NCBI GenBank assembly: GCA_029204225.1
Contig: CM055096.1
Coordinates: 28,223,995 to 28,287,994, forward strand
DNA from: Diphasiastrum complanatum
Taxonomy: Eukaryota > Streptophyta > Lycopodiopsida > Lycopodiales > Lycopodiaceae
Reading direction: 5' to 3'
DNA length: 64,000 nucleotides
Positions 32,601 to 49,700 of this stretch are shown here, one piece after another. A program made the translations under genes and the position numbers. Position 1 is the stretch's first letter, and the number at the start of each line of letters is the position of its first letter. The notes beneath the pieces were generated by a model. The model did no database searches and had not been told where the DNA came from. It saw only the letters and a program-made list of their open reading frames with translations.

Positions 32601-33576
32601 GCAAACCACTCACCATAGTGTTTGCCCTCCGATCACACCCAACCATGCGATCTCCATCAGCTCTCCGTCCTAGAGCTAGCTCTCAAAGCTTCACGCCTTG
32701 CCCATTTGTGTTTGCAGTGTCCCGATTCCATCATGAATTGCACTTCTAAGTCTTGTCCATCAACCAATGACTCAAGTCCAATCTGAAATAGTTGCCCCCT
32801 AATGTTCATCATGTCATCCTACAATCCTATCCCTATCAGGTATCTCAATGTCATCCTTGATCTCAAATATCTGAGCATCTACCATGTAGTGCCCCACATG
32901 TATTCTCCCAAGCTGGCTCCAAAGATGCTCTTGTGAATGATTCCAAACCATTCTCGGTGAATACACTGAGATGCGAACTCCAAAGCCGCCACTAAGTCCC
33001 TCACATCTGTTACCCTGTTAGAAGTAAGCAAACATGATTTTGAAGCGATTATGCCTTATTTTACCACTTTGTAGCAAGCTTCACTAGCCAAAACTTCCCC
33101 AAATTTGGCCCTACGGTATCCAAATAGCGAATGTAGCCCATCTCTAGGTCACCTGCACTCCGCTCGATGGAATGGTGACAAAAACTCCCCGAAACACATT
33201 TTTTCCTGCTCGATGACATTGCTCCATCCGTTGGCTCTAAGAAGCCAGTTACAGCGGTCAATTCGGCCCAAGAATGGCAAAAATAGGATGCCTTCTAGCC
33301 TTAGTTAGGCCCAAAACCAAATTTGCTTGCAAAATGAATTGTTTCTTCGATATGAAGATTTTTAATGAAGAATGCCATTTCTGGCCTTTGGGTCCCTTCA
33401 CTCAACTTCAGAGTGAAATGTTTAATGAAGAGAAGGCCTATTTTGCCGTTCAACTCTTTAGGGTCCATTCCCTTGCAAATCCATTGGTCCAATGTGATCC
33501 TACAACCCAAATCGCGTGTTAGGTGGACCATTGGTTCATTGCCCACATAATCCGACAAACGAGATTCTTTTGGCAT
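32600..33576 (-). pseudogene. Unrecognised degenerate ORF
   Basis: One minus-strand frame from 33576 to 33061 is interrupted only by two stops near 33290. A frame coded as if protein-like continues left to about 32650 (AALEFASQCIHREWFGIIHKSIFG and later VDGQDLEVQFMMESGHCKHKW) with further stops and shifts. Residue composition is protein-like, with no low complexity, but I recognise no domain. It may be an accessory or gag-like ORF of a decayed LTR element, or a dead host gene. I assign no function. Confidence 0.35.
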
Positions 33577-34354
33577 GCTAAGGGAACCTCCTCAGGCCAT
33601 TGCAGCCTTCAATACACTACGCAATTGTTGTGGATGGGTGCGTGCAACTACCCTTCTCTCTTTGGGTAGCAATTTACAGTGCCCAAGTCTGTGAAGTATG
33701 GAGAAAGATCCGTGGTTTTACGTTTTTCTCAAAAACTAAGCCACCATGGCTAGTTCCCCGAACTACTGCTTTTCCCTCCCACTGTAAATAGATTTAAAAA
33801 AAAAAAACTCTCAACCCTGAGATGCCACTACCCTGCTCCACCTTTCGATCTGCTCCACTCAGTAATTGACGGATTACTGATAGAGTTTTTGCCAACTTTC
33901 CGCCTCGGCCATTTTCCAAAGCAACCCACCAGTTTTTAGCAATTTTTCAAAATTCTTCCAAGAATTCACTTAAGACGTTCATTCTGATCACTTCCCCGAA
34001 GTTCTGATAAAGAAACTTTGCCGATTCCTACCATTCGGACCATCTGCACCTCGTACGATGTCCTTTTTTCTGAGATACTTCTCATGCCATTCTTCCTGGT
34101 GAAAGATGTCGACGATGGCTTCACTCGATCATGCATACCTACAACACCATGCCGCTCTGATCAAGTTAAAATTCTGATAGGATCTAGTACAGTATGCAGA
34201 TCACATCAATTAATCACCATAGCCACTCCTCACAAGCTCTCAAATATGGCACAACAAAAGTTAAGTGTATTACAAAGAAAACTATACATATATCAAAATC
34301 TCCAACATGAATGGGCTCGACAAGTGTTAACACACTGAATGTTGGAAATATTTC
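33577..34354. other. Unassigned stretch with PBS-like remnant
   Basis: There is an A-run near 33797-33808. Near 34150-34180 the plus strand has GCCGCTCTGATCAAG, a decayed version of a minus-strand initiator-Met PBS (GCTCTGATACCA). It could mark the inner edge of an old minus-strand 5' LTR. Otherwise nothing is recognised. Confidence 0.3.
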
Positions 34355-34985
34355 TACTTTCTATGGTGGCTAGGTCTAATGAGGGGTTCGTGCGTAGTAT
34401 AGTGGTAGACCGGTCGTCCACCTTCTAAGTTTTACAAAGCTTAACAACTGTGAAATAAAAACATAAATGAAAAGGGAGCACCAAGGCTTCCCAACTGATG
34501 CTCGGAATAGAAACTAATTAAGGTGTGACTAAAGTGGTACCCAACTAGCCACTACTTGGAAAGTAAATAAACTTGCTAAGGCGGTACCCAACTACCAAGG
34601 ATCAACAATAAACTAGGCTTGCTAAGGTTTCCCAACTAGCAAACCGTAAAACTAATACTAACTCCCAAAGGAAAATGAAATAATAAATTGCGGCTAACTA
34701 AATAATTAACAAATAAAGCATGCCACAATAATCCAATGAAAGGAGGCAAGAGGAGGCCCGAGCACCTTTCCTCAAGCTATGCACCTTCCAATGGGAACAC
34801 AAGTGAAATAGCAAGATAATCTCAAAAGAGATAGCAATTTAACATAATCTCAATAATGTTATTTCACAAGGAAAATGCCTCTCTTCTTATAGCAAGAAGG
34901 GCCTTCCATAAGTTTTCACTAACTTATGGAATTAGAATTCTAACTTGCCATTCTAAGGCTTCTCCACTTCTAACTTTGAATGCTC
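34355..34985. repeat. About 620-bp direct repeat, copy 1 (LTR-like)
   Basis: The segment from TATTTCTACTTTCTATGGTGG to TTGCCATTCTAAGGCTTCTC is repeated at 36359-36990 in the same orientation with high similarity. The pair brackets about 1.37 kb of non-coding sequence, like LTRs of a non-autonomous element, but TG/CA ends and a PBS are not evident. It contains the hairpin array listed separately. Confidence 0.7.
34476..34642. repeat. Four-hairpin array, copy 1
   Basis: Four consecutive units at 34476-34503, 34525-34552, 34572-34599 and 34619-34642, spaced 46-49 bases, share the loop AAGGC(GGTA or TT)CCCAACT (with single changes). Each has its own stem. Here some stems are imperfect: GAGCA/TGCTC, GTGACT/AGCCAC, CTTGCT/ACCAAG, TTGCT/AGCAA. 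Confidence 0.75.
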
Positions 34986-35223
34986 AAGTCTCGAAACTTA
35001 GAACTTTAAGATAACTTAAAATCTTTATTTTTAAGCTTAAGTTTCTAAGTTTAAATTTCTATCTTAGAAGTTTAGAATTTATTTAAGCTTCTACCCATGG
35101 TCTTATAACACACATGCCATAGTAAAAGTTTATTAACAAGTACTCACACGTGGACTTACAATACACATGCCACGATATTTTATTTTACTTTGATTTTACC
35201 TCTTTTTTTTAGTTTTTTCTTTA

Positions 35224-35870
35224 GAATTCGCTAGAAATCGTTCAGACTTCGGAGGATTTCATAGTATGGTCAACGAATTCTGATAAGAAGTTTTCATAGA
35301 CAAAACATTGATTTTTTAATTTTTTGCAAAGAACAAAATTCGCAGAGGATGTATAGAAACCGTTCAGACCGTGAGCGATTTCCTAGTATGGTCAGCGAAT
35401 TCTGATACTGAAATTTTTTTTAAAATATATACATATATTTTTTAGTTTTTTTTTTGAATTCGCTAGAAATCGTGCACACTGTGGACAATTTCGTGGTATG
35501 GTCCACGATTTCTGATAGGGAGTTTTCATTGAGAAAATTTGAATTTTTTTGTAAAGGACAAAATTCATAAAAATTGTATAGAAATCGTTCAGACTGTGGG
35601 CAATTTTGTGGTATGGTCAGCGAATTTTGATACTGAGATTTTTTTTAAAATTTTTTCTTTTTTTAGAATTCGCTAGAAATCGTGCACGCTGTGGACGATT
35701 TTGTAGTATGGTGCACAATTTTTGATAGAGAAATTTCACTGACAAAATGTGAATTTTTTTAATTTTTTTGGATTTTTTGTAAAGGACAGAATTCGTAGAG
35801 GATGTATAGAAATCGTTCAGACTGTGGGCGATTTTGTGGTATGGTCGGCAAATTCTGATACGGAAGTTTT
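35224..35870. repeat. Palindromic satellite, three ~220-bp units
   Basis: The core module GAATTCGC...GAAATCG...CGATTTC...GCGAATTC is a nested inverted repeat (imperfect hairpin). It occurs about six times, at about 35224, 35337, 35456, 35572, 35666 and 35789, in alternating a/b versions. The higher-order period is about 210-230 bases and T-rich spacers lie between modules. The shared phrase GTATGGTC(A)GCGAATTCTGATA ends most modules. It lies between the two LTR-like repeats. No coding potential. Confidence 0.75.
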
Positions 35871-36358
35871 GTTGACAAATAAGGATAATAGTGGAAAAAA
35901 TGATTTTCTGGTAGAAAAACAAGCTAAATCTCTGAGATAGAATTCGCGGAGCTGCTGGAGGACTAATCTTTCATAGATCTAGCCTCAATGAAGCCGACGA
36001 ATTTCGACCCAAAGATTTGGGTGGAAAACAAAGGATTTTGATAGTAAAACAATGGGTTTTTGAAAAATCTGAGCACGGTCAGAAATCGCAGAGGTGGTAG
36101 GATGAAAGATGATGTTCTGTTATGGTTGCAGACAGCCCGACGAATTCTGATATACCTGATTGGTCAAAAAAATGTCACTTGGGTCACTTCTTTCAAAGAA
36201 AATGCCCAAGTTGACACTTTTGTTGCCTCCCCCCTGGCTTGATAGGTTGCTCAACAGCTCGTGTAGGACCTGGAGAGAAGTCTTGTGCTGCAGTGTGAAG
36301 GAAAATAGCAAGCAAACATACACACAAGCACGTTAGTAAAGAAGGAAACAAGTAAGCT

Positions 36359-36990
36359 ATGTATTTCTGCTTTCTACGGTGGCTAGGTCTAATGAGGGGT
36401 TCGTGTGTAGTATAGTGGTAGACCGGTTGTCCACCTTCTAAGTTCTACAAAGCTTAACAAGTGTGAAATAAAAACATAAATGAAAAGGGAGCACCAAGGC
36501 TTCCCAACTAGTGCTCGAAATAAAAACTAATTACGGAGTGGCTAAGGCGGTACCCAACTAGCCAGTACTTGGAAAGTAAATAAACTTGCTAAGGCAGTAC
36601 CCAACTAGCAAAGATCAACAATAAACTAGGCTTGCTAAGGCTTCCCAACTAGCAAACCGTAAAACTAATACTAACTCCCAAAGAAAAATGAAATAATAAA
36701 TTGCGACTAACTAAATAATTAACAAATAAAACATGCCACAATAATCCAATGAAAGGAAGCAAGGTGAGGCCCGAGCACCTTCCCTTAAGCTATGCACCTT
36801 CCAATGGGAACACAAGTGAAATAGCAAGATAATCTCAAAAGAGATAGCAATTTAGCATAATCTCAAAAGTGTTATTTTACAAAAAAAATGTCTCTCTTCT
36901 TATAGCAAGAAGGGCCTTCCATAAATTTCCACTAACTTATGGGATTAGAATTCTAACTTGCCATTCCAAGGCTTCTCAATTGTAAATGCT
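36359..36990. repeat. About 620-bp direct repeat, copy 2 (LTR-like)
   Basis: This is the second copy of 34355-34985. Similarity stops at AAGGCTTCTC, after which the two diverge. Confidence 0.7.
36489..36655. repeat. Four-hairpin array, copy 2
   Basis: Units lie at 36489-36516 (GAGCAC/GTGCTC), 36539-36564 (TGGCT/AGCCA), 36586-36611 (TTGCT/AGCAA) and 36632-36655 (TTGCT/AGCAA). All four stems pair perfectly. Loops are AAGGCTTCCCAACT or AAGGC(G/A)GTACCCAACT. Confidence 0.8.
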
Positions 36991-37204
36991 AAAAAATTTA
37001 CCAAAATGGACCCAACCAACTGCCAATGGTTTTCTTAATTGTGTTTGCCTTTCCAATATTTTATTGTAAAGTGTTTACTCAACTTTTTCTCCACAACAAC
37101 TAGTTTTTCCCACAATCAATGCTTGCTTTCTCCTCTAATTTCTCATCTCAATTAGTGGCTTTGTTCGAGCTCAATCTACTCACAAAGAATTCACAATCGA
37201 TGTT

Positions 37205-37216
37205 GCTTTGATACCA
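37205..37216 (-). other. Primer-binding-site remnant
   Basis: The minus strand reads TGGTATCAAAGC, one change from the initiator-Met PBS, next to a CA end (plus strand TGTCAATGATC). This suggests the edge of an old minus-strand LTR to the right, which contains a (CA)n run at about 37250-37276. Confidence 0.45.
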
Positions 37217-37646
37217 TGTCAATGATCATGTTATCATTAGCATGAACACCACACACACACACACACACACACACACAATGAGGTGAAGAATAGCCACATC
37301 ATTGTATTCGCTTAAAGGCAACTACAATCACCCCAATAGAGACTTGATAGAAGAGGTTTGGATTAGCAGTTGACCTATAGCTAGAAGAGTGAAGATGAAG
37401 TTTATACATTAAATTTCTAACAAATATGACCATGTAAATAGCTATGGCTACTATCTCCTAGCACATGCACTACAAGTCCGAATACACCACATGGCTATTT
37501 ATACAATAATTTAACCACAATCAATAGCTTGCCTTAAATTATCGAGAACCACAATTTCAATTCTTCTACAATCTACCAACTTCTTCAAATTGCACCAAAT
37601 CTAGTCGCTCCTCTGTCCTCTATTGAGCATAGTAGCACAGAACCGT

Positions 37647-37658
37647 GCTCTAATACCA
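37647..37658 (-). other. Primer-binding-site remnant
   Basis: The minus strand reads TGGTATTAGAGC, one change from the initiator-Met PBS, followed on the plus strand by TGTAGAGACTTTTAGG, a TG/CA-type LTR edge. No matching partner LTR is seen in the window. Confidence 0.4.
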
Positions 37659-38830
37659 TGTAGAGACTTTTAGGATCTCGTGACTGATAGAGCAAGACCT
37701 GTCAACAACCTAGCTGGAATGAACTATAAAGCATTCACAATAAAACACTAAGTTAAACAAGAAGATTTTTTAAAAGCATTAACTTCTACAAGCAAAAGGT
37801 AGATATACAAAGAGTACCAACTTTGCATAGACTAGCTATGTATCACTAAACTATAATTTGCATAATATGGCAAGTAAGCATCAATGTAGCTCATAGCTAG
37901 AAAAAGCTAGATCGATAATTATGGCAAGACATATATCACCACAACAAAGCATTTGTAGGAATAGACTCCCTAGTAATGTCATTGAATTGTTGGATTCTCC
38001 ATTGGGAAATCTTAGAGTTGATAGCTGATCAAAGAGCGACTTGAATTAATTTATGTACTCATTTATCATATCGCCTTCCAACATTTAAAATATTACAGTT
38101 TACTCAAATAGAGACAAGTTGGGTTTCAAATAGACGGAGCATGATTCTAAGCTTAGAGACCATGAAAGAAAGGTTGAGAGTGCAAAATGAACAATTCCCT
38201 TGACCTTTCAATTGTGGAAGCAGAATGTAAAATGCAGAATGTGCAAGCAAATCGAGCAAAATTATATGAAACATCAAGATTGATAGCTGAAAAATTGTTT
38301 ATTTACTATGAAACCATCTATAATATCTGAAGAATACATGATAACATAATTAAATAATCTAGAACAAAATAATATGAAATTGTGCAACAATAGATCAAAG
38401 TTAGAACTACAACATATAATGTAAAATTGGACATACAATGTTGTCATATGATCTATCACAAGAAAAAAGTCCACTACCCATGCTCCAAAGTTTGTCCAGC
38501 AGTCTTCTGATTCATTTCCCCATATTATGTATCTTTTATAAGCTATCCTCACATTGGAGTGGACTTAATAACTATAATTTTTAGACTTGCAAGATCTAGA
38601 TTAATCTCCAATTGACAATATAAATTTATTGTAAGTAGACTTGTGAATCTCATTAGTCCCCAACAATTTTGGCAGATTCAAAAGTGTAGAAAAATTGTAG
38701 AACACATTTTAAATTCTGTGTCTGGGTTGACAATAAAACAGCTGAATTTTGAAGTGAAACTGGTCAACATTTGTTGATGAAATTGCACTACCTGTCCAAC
38801 ATTTTTTAAACTTGCAATGATTGTGTATAC

Positions 38831-39076
38831 ATTATTATCTACTTAATGCAAGGACAATCCAGGCACGATTTAATACATTTGCGTATTTTTCGTATGCGAG
38901 TTGTCTGATTTCCTGGCAAAAATTGCACCAAACGCTTTTATGCATGAAAAATCATTATTATCTACTTAATGCAAGGACAATCCAGGCATGATTTAATACA
39001 TTTGCTTATTTCTCATATTTGAGTCGTCTGAGTTTCCTTGCAAAATTTGCACCAAGCTACTGTGTGGAACATTTTT
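38831..39076. repeat. 123-bp tandem duplication
   Basis: ATTATTATCTACTTAATGC begins at 38831 and again at 38954. Each is followed by similar sequence through GCACCAA, with moderate divergence. The rest of 37660-39970 shows no gene. Confidence 0.75.
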
Positions 39077-39973
39077 ATGCATGAATTACAAGTTGGGATA
39101 TTTTAATTTTGTGGAGGTGATACAGTTATCTAGAATTTTTGATGCATTTGAATTGCTGGATGAATTATAAGCACAGATCTTTGAATTTGTAGAAGTGCTA
39201 GTCACTTAGAATATTAGATGCAACTCATCTGTATGTGGGAAGGGAAGGAGCTTGTGCTGGTGCTAATGAGGCATTGCAAACAATCAACCGCACTAGAATG
39301 AATATAAACAGATATTGTTTCAAATGTCCATGAATGTCCATTTAACAAGAGTGGTTCATCATTACACAGCTGATTAGAAAAATAAATAAAGCCAAAGATC
39401 AATTGCTAACTTGCTTCATTTCCACCCGAACTCTTAATATACCACAGGCTAAGGTCTTATATGATCAGTGACTCTACAAGCACCATACTTTGACTCACAA
39501 AAACATAGCCAGAATGTCAATGTGATGATTTTAGATCTCTCACAAATAAGACAAAATTGCATTTCTTTTGTAGGCATTCAGCCCTTTCAATGAATAGTGA
39601 CAACGAGGGCACTCCATGATTGGATCAAACACGATTTTGGTGTATTTACTTCTAAAATACTATACTACAACTAGAATACTATACTACAACCAACTACAAA
39701 CTCTTATCACTACACTTTACTAGCTAATGGCATGATATATACCTTTTGGAAACTTTTGGTAAACAAAAATTTGGTTAGCTAGGTTACAAACTCACTTTTG
39801 TAAGTTCAAGCTTCGTAGTTGTGATCTCTTGGGTTGAGAATGACAGTTCAGCTGTATTCTCAACCACGCCACAGACACTTTGGCCCTGATTGGTTGCAGA
39901 TCTGTGCTACTATTGTTTGATGTAAACTTGGCATGCTTGTTGGTATTTGCAGAGGAAACAAAAGCAGCAATTC

Positions 39974-45481
<5,508 letters not shown>

Positions 45482-46850
45482 GCTGCAAAATGCTTCACCA
45501 GCTTTCCTTGCTCTATGTTTCTAATTTAAGCTCTATTTGATCGTGATATCGCCATTACCCATTTACCCAATCGCTTTCTGCGCTAATTTTATCAGATTGA
45601 ATCAACCGCGACTCAGCAGCGTTGTCCTTTTGATGCATCACAATTGAGGAGTTATTGCTTGTCGGACAGGCCCGATAGCTCGTTCAAAGAACCGTGAAAA
45701 TTCTGAGTTCATTGAATTTTGAGTGCGAGCCATCGTCCGATGGCACCCACAAAAGCTGCAAGATGAAGTGATTGCAGTTGTTAGCTTTTCCTAATCATCC
45801 CTTGCTCGGTCGCAATCCCCATGAATTGCTCTGAGGATGTAAAACAACATGCCAATACCTGACTGAGAAAAGAATAATATGCCAAATGCCAATCAAGACA
45901 TGGAACTCTATGAGCGGAACAAAGATGCTGAAGAGAAAAGAGTTAAGAGATGATATGAGGAATGTGCTAATCATGTGATGCAAACTCTTCACCCGTGAAG
46001 CAGAAAGACAGAAGCAACTCGGCTCTGCCAATCTCGGGTATCCCGGTTGAATAGACAGATCTGCTTATCTGAGCTGTATGGATGGATGCGTTTATTAGAG
46101 AGAGATGGATAGATGGGAATCTGCGTCATACAGGTAGAGTGGTTGGAGTGGCAGATTCAAGCTAGTGGTTAGCGAAGAAAGCCACGCACCCATGAGAGAT
46201 GCCAGAGGGATTGAGTGAGGAATGGCATCAAAAGGCGAGAAAGAAAAGATGTATGATGGATCAAGCTGGTGGATGGTCGGGAGCTAGAAGAGCAGCAACA
46301 TCGATGCAGACAGCGAGCGACAGATGAGGGTGTCGCCATCGTGGGCGCGCTCAGCAGAGCTGCGGCAGAAGCCGTGCTGCTGTACTAGGTTGGTGCCTAG
46401 TCTTAGAGGTTTTGCCTTCTCTCTTCTGCATGCACGCATCGCCATCCCCACCCCTTTTCCACCCACCCACCACCTTCTTCCCCACCACCCCTGCTCAATC
46501 CCTTCCCTTTTCCCACACCTCATCGAATCGCGGCTCATTTGACGAATTCTTGCTCAATCTTGCCTGATCCATCTCCTGATTTAAAGCTGATGCTTCTCAG
46601 ATTTTGTCAGTAGTCTTCTCAGACTCTTCTCTGTAGTCTCTAACTTCTCTCTAAGCTTTATTCATCTCCATAATTTAAAACTGGTGCTTCTCAGATTTAG
46701 TCAAAGTCTTCTTCTGATCTAGCTAAACTTGACTTCTGATCATCAATCAATCCCCAACACAGTAACCACACTATATATATTCTCTGATTACCCTGTGCTG
46801 CTGGCAACTGAGTGCTGACTGCTCAGTGCTGAGCTCAGTGTAACTTCAGC
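45482..46850 (-). promoter_or_regulatory. Upstream region of the kelch gene
   Basis: This is the 5' flank of the kelch gene. It contains a strongly pyrimidine-rich plus strand (purine-rich on the gene's strand) at about 46400-46540 and moderately higher GC around 46330-46400, consistent with a 5' UTR/promoter zone. A TATATATA element occurs near 46772. No transcription start can be fixed, and an upstream non-coding exon is possible because TTTTGCAG precedes the ATG. Confidence 0.35.
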
Positions 46851-47249
46851 TCAATTTATTTTTGCGTTAAGACAACTAGTCATGTCTTGTTGATTAGACT
46901 TGAGCATTGATCTCTTACACACAAACACACAGCCCGCAATAACTACCATGTCAACCTTGTCAACCATCCGCAAATTTGTCTCCCACTGTTGCTGTTGGTG
47001 ATGGATTTGCCTTCTTCCCATACCAAGTCTGTCTTTTCGTATTTCCAAAAGCACTCAGCGCTCACATGTGAAAGCCAGCTCATTGTGTACAGCAGACGAA
47101 GACTCAAATCTCTTTCGCCATCCACACCCACGAATAATATAATAACACTTTTGTTGGAGGGACGAACTGAGACACCTCTGAAAGCTCCACCTCTCTTAAT
47201 CTTTGGCAAAATCATAAGATCATACAAGCATTGTCAAAGGCAGCACCTA

Positions 47250-47640
47250 ATATTAGCTAGCTTTCCACCCACTGCTACTGTCAATTCGATTCCAGTCAAT
47301 TCCAGCTACAGTAACGTAGACGGCAGAAGATTATAGATAGCATTACCAAAGGCAACATGAGCTAAAATTAGTTGCCTCACCACTCACTAGCTACTGTCAA
47401 ATCCAGCAACAGTATCTTAGATGGCATGGGATCATAGATGCCTGCATTGCCAAAAGGCAGCAGCTAAAATTGGTTAGTTCCCCACTCACAGGCTATTGTC
47501 AAATCCACCTACAGTAACTTACGACATAGATAGCATTGCCAAAAGCAGCAGCTAAAATAACTTAGCTAACCAGTCACTGGCTTCTAGTCAATTCCAGCTA
47601 CAGCGACTAGCAAAGGTGATGGTATATTTAGCAACTGCCC
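47250..47640. repeat. Degenerate tandem repeats, ~90-115 bp
   Basis: Four units share GCTACTGTCAA(T/A)TCCAGCTACAGTA followed by GCATTGCCAAA(A)GGCAGCAGCTAAAA. They start near 47272, 47389, 47490 and 47579. No coding potential. Confidence 0.65.
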
Positions 47641-47663
47641 ACTCAAGACCACACTCCAAGCAT

Positions 47664-47876
47664 CAATTTAGCCATATCTACATTTGGAAGTATGGACTAC
47701 ACCTACAATTGGAGTGAACACTAAACAGCATAAACTCAACTTAGCCACAGCTACATCTGGAAGTGTGGACTACAGCTACAAATTGGAGTGAACATTAAAC
47801 AGCATCAACTTAGCCACAGCTACATTTGGAGTTCAATTGGAGATGAGCACTAAACAGCATAAACTTAGCCTCTAAA
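47664..47876. repeat. Tandem repeats, ~68-74 bp, three copies
   Basis: CAACTTAGCCACAGCTACAT...GGAGTGAACA(C/T)TAAACAGCAT recurs at 47664, 47738 and 47806, the last copy with an internal deletion. Confidence 0.75.
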
Positions 47877-47879
47877 ATA

Positions 47880-49084
47880 AGGATGAAAATTCATGGAATA
47901 TCTATCTTCGTTAACCAAGTTTGTTTCATAATTTTGGACAAATTTGCAGCATGTTTCCTAGCGCACTCAATTCATGAATTACTAAACATTTAGAGCTTCT
48001 TTTCTAAATCACTTCATGAACTAAGCCAGTGTTATTATATCCGGACAAACTCAATGAACTGAATTACTTTTATGAATAATAAAAAAAAAAAAACCAATAA
48101 GCATGTTCTCTACTGCACTACATAGTATATTCAATTTACCAATTCTCTATGAAAATCAGCAATTCTTTTTAATATGCATAAAATCTGCAATTGTGTAAAT
48201 GTTTCAGAGATCATTCTCTTCTCACTAATTGTGTACTCTTCTTTGTGTTAGTAGTACCCTTGGTCATCAGTTTAAGAGCAGATTTAGCCTCCCATAAAGC
48301 TAGAGTTAGTTTATGAGCTTTATGACCCACCTAATAATCACTCATCATTCTCTCAAGTACTAGCATAGCTTCATTCTTTGTTTATGGTGCTCAAAGATAA
48401 AAAGTTCTCTCTATGTGCACTAGAGGGAAAGCTATTTAACAAACAAATGTTTCACTTTCCTCACTTAATAGACAAATGTTTCTCTTTCTCCTCAAATTAC
48501 TCATCAAATTTTTCTCTTCCCAATCTTGCTCATGCATACTTAATGTGTGTGCTTCTTATTTTGCAATAGTTATGTCTTGATGTGAACATTTTATGAAGTA
48601 ATGTTTCATGGTGAAATTTTTTTTAATGTGGTACAATGTCCATGTCTTGGTATAGCTTTGCACTCCCAACAAATTTATATCATATTCACATTGTGTTTCT
48701 CTATAGAATTTTACATTGTACAAACCACAAATAGACACAAAGATATCACAAGAACCAAATTCAAGCACAATTGAATAGCCCAATCGAAGAAGCACGTTGC
48801 ACAAAGAATTGGACATGGTAGGTTCCATGTACATTGAGCGGCTAAGCTAGGATTGATGTTGAATGTCACATGGAACTCCCTTCTCCATCTAGGTGTGACT
48901 CTCTTATCCAACTATGTTATATAAAATAAAATTTCTCAAAAGCGTGCTCTTGTACGTACTCAATTTATTATTATTTAGTTTGGAAAAATCAAGTTTCAAT
49001 CCTAACTAAAGTTTTCCTACATGACGTAATTGCATTTGTAGTTGTAGTTGTTGTATAGATGGTTTATAAGTTATGGCCTTGCTC
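47880..49084. other. Gene-free AT-rich stretch
   Basis: No coding or structural feature is recognised. An A12 run lies near 48082. Confidence 0.4.
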
Positions 49085-49325
49085 CTGTCACGTGTCATAA
49101 ATTCAAAGCACCTAAATGCATATACATTTGATCACTTCTTATCTTAACTTCATGTATCTTAGATACCAAAATGTATTTAAGATTTTTTTGTTCAAATTGA
49201 ATCATGATCACGTGCCATAAATTCAAAGCACCTAAATGTATATACATTTGATCACTTCTTATCTTAACTTCATGTATCTTAGATACCAAAATGTATTTAA
49301 GGTTTTTTTGTTCAAATTGAATCAT
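49085..49325. repeat. 120-bp tandem duplication
   Basis: CACGTG followed by CATAAATTCAAAGCACC begins at 49089 and 49209. The two 120-base units differ at only a few positions. The length divisible by three makes a minus-strand frame repeat, but nothing indicates a real protein. Confidence 0.9.
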
Positions 49326-49498
49326 GACAATCGACTATCTTCCACATTCACACAATTCTTCTCTCCATACCTTGTTTTCCTTTGATTTTTGCATGAGAGA
49401 TACCTATGATTCATTTGTTAAATTGTTTGTATCCAAGTGAGATGTTTGTTCATGTTCAATTAATATACTCTACCCCTATTTACATTGATTGCAACTAA

Positions 49499-49700
49499 GG
49501 ACATTTGTTGTAATCTAACCACTTCTAGTCACCTCCCTAGTACCATTACTTGACAACTCATATCTAGACATTTGTTGTAAGCTAAGCCCTTCTAGTCAAG
49601 TCTCTAGTACCATTCATATCTTGACAACTCATATTTGGACATTTGTTGTAAGCTAAGCCCCTTCTAGTCACCTCCCGAGTACTACCGTAAGTTGACAACC
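49499..49700. repeat. Tandem repeats, ~70 bp, three copies
   Basis: GGACATTTGTTGTAA...CTTCTAGTCA...TTGACAACTCATAT recurs near 49499, 49567 and 49638 with small indels. Confidence 0.8.

Noticed and set aside
34391-34425. tRNA-like A-box (TAGTATAGTGGTAGACC) in the LTR-like repeat
   Set aside because: No B-box (GGTTCRANTCC) lies downstream and no cloverleaf can be drawn, so it is neither a tRNA gene nor a clear SINE head.
36489-36655. CRISPR-like array
   Set aside because: Regular spacing and palindromic units recall CRISPR, but stems vary, spacers are short and similar, and the setting is a plant repeat.
38274-38552. Minus-strand frames in 38.2-39.4 kb as small genes
   Set aside because: They are AT-rich frames rich in F, I, Y and N without domains; nothing distinguishes them from chance open frames.
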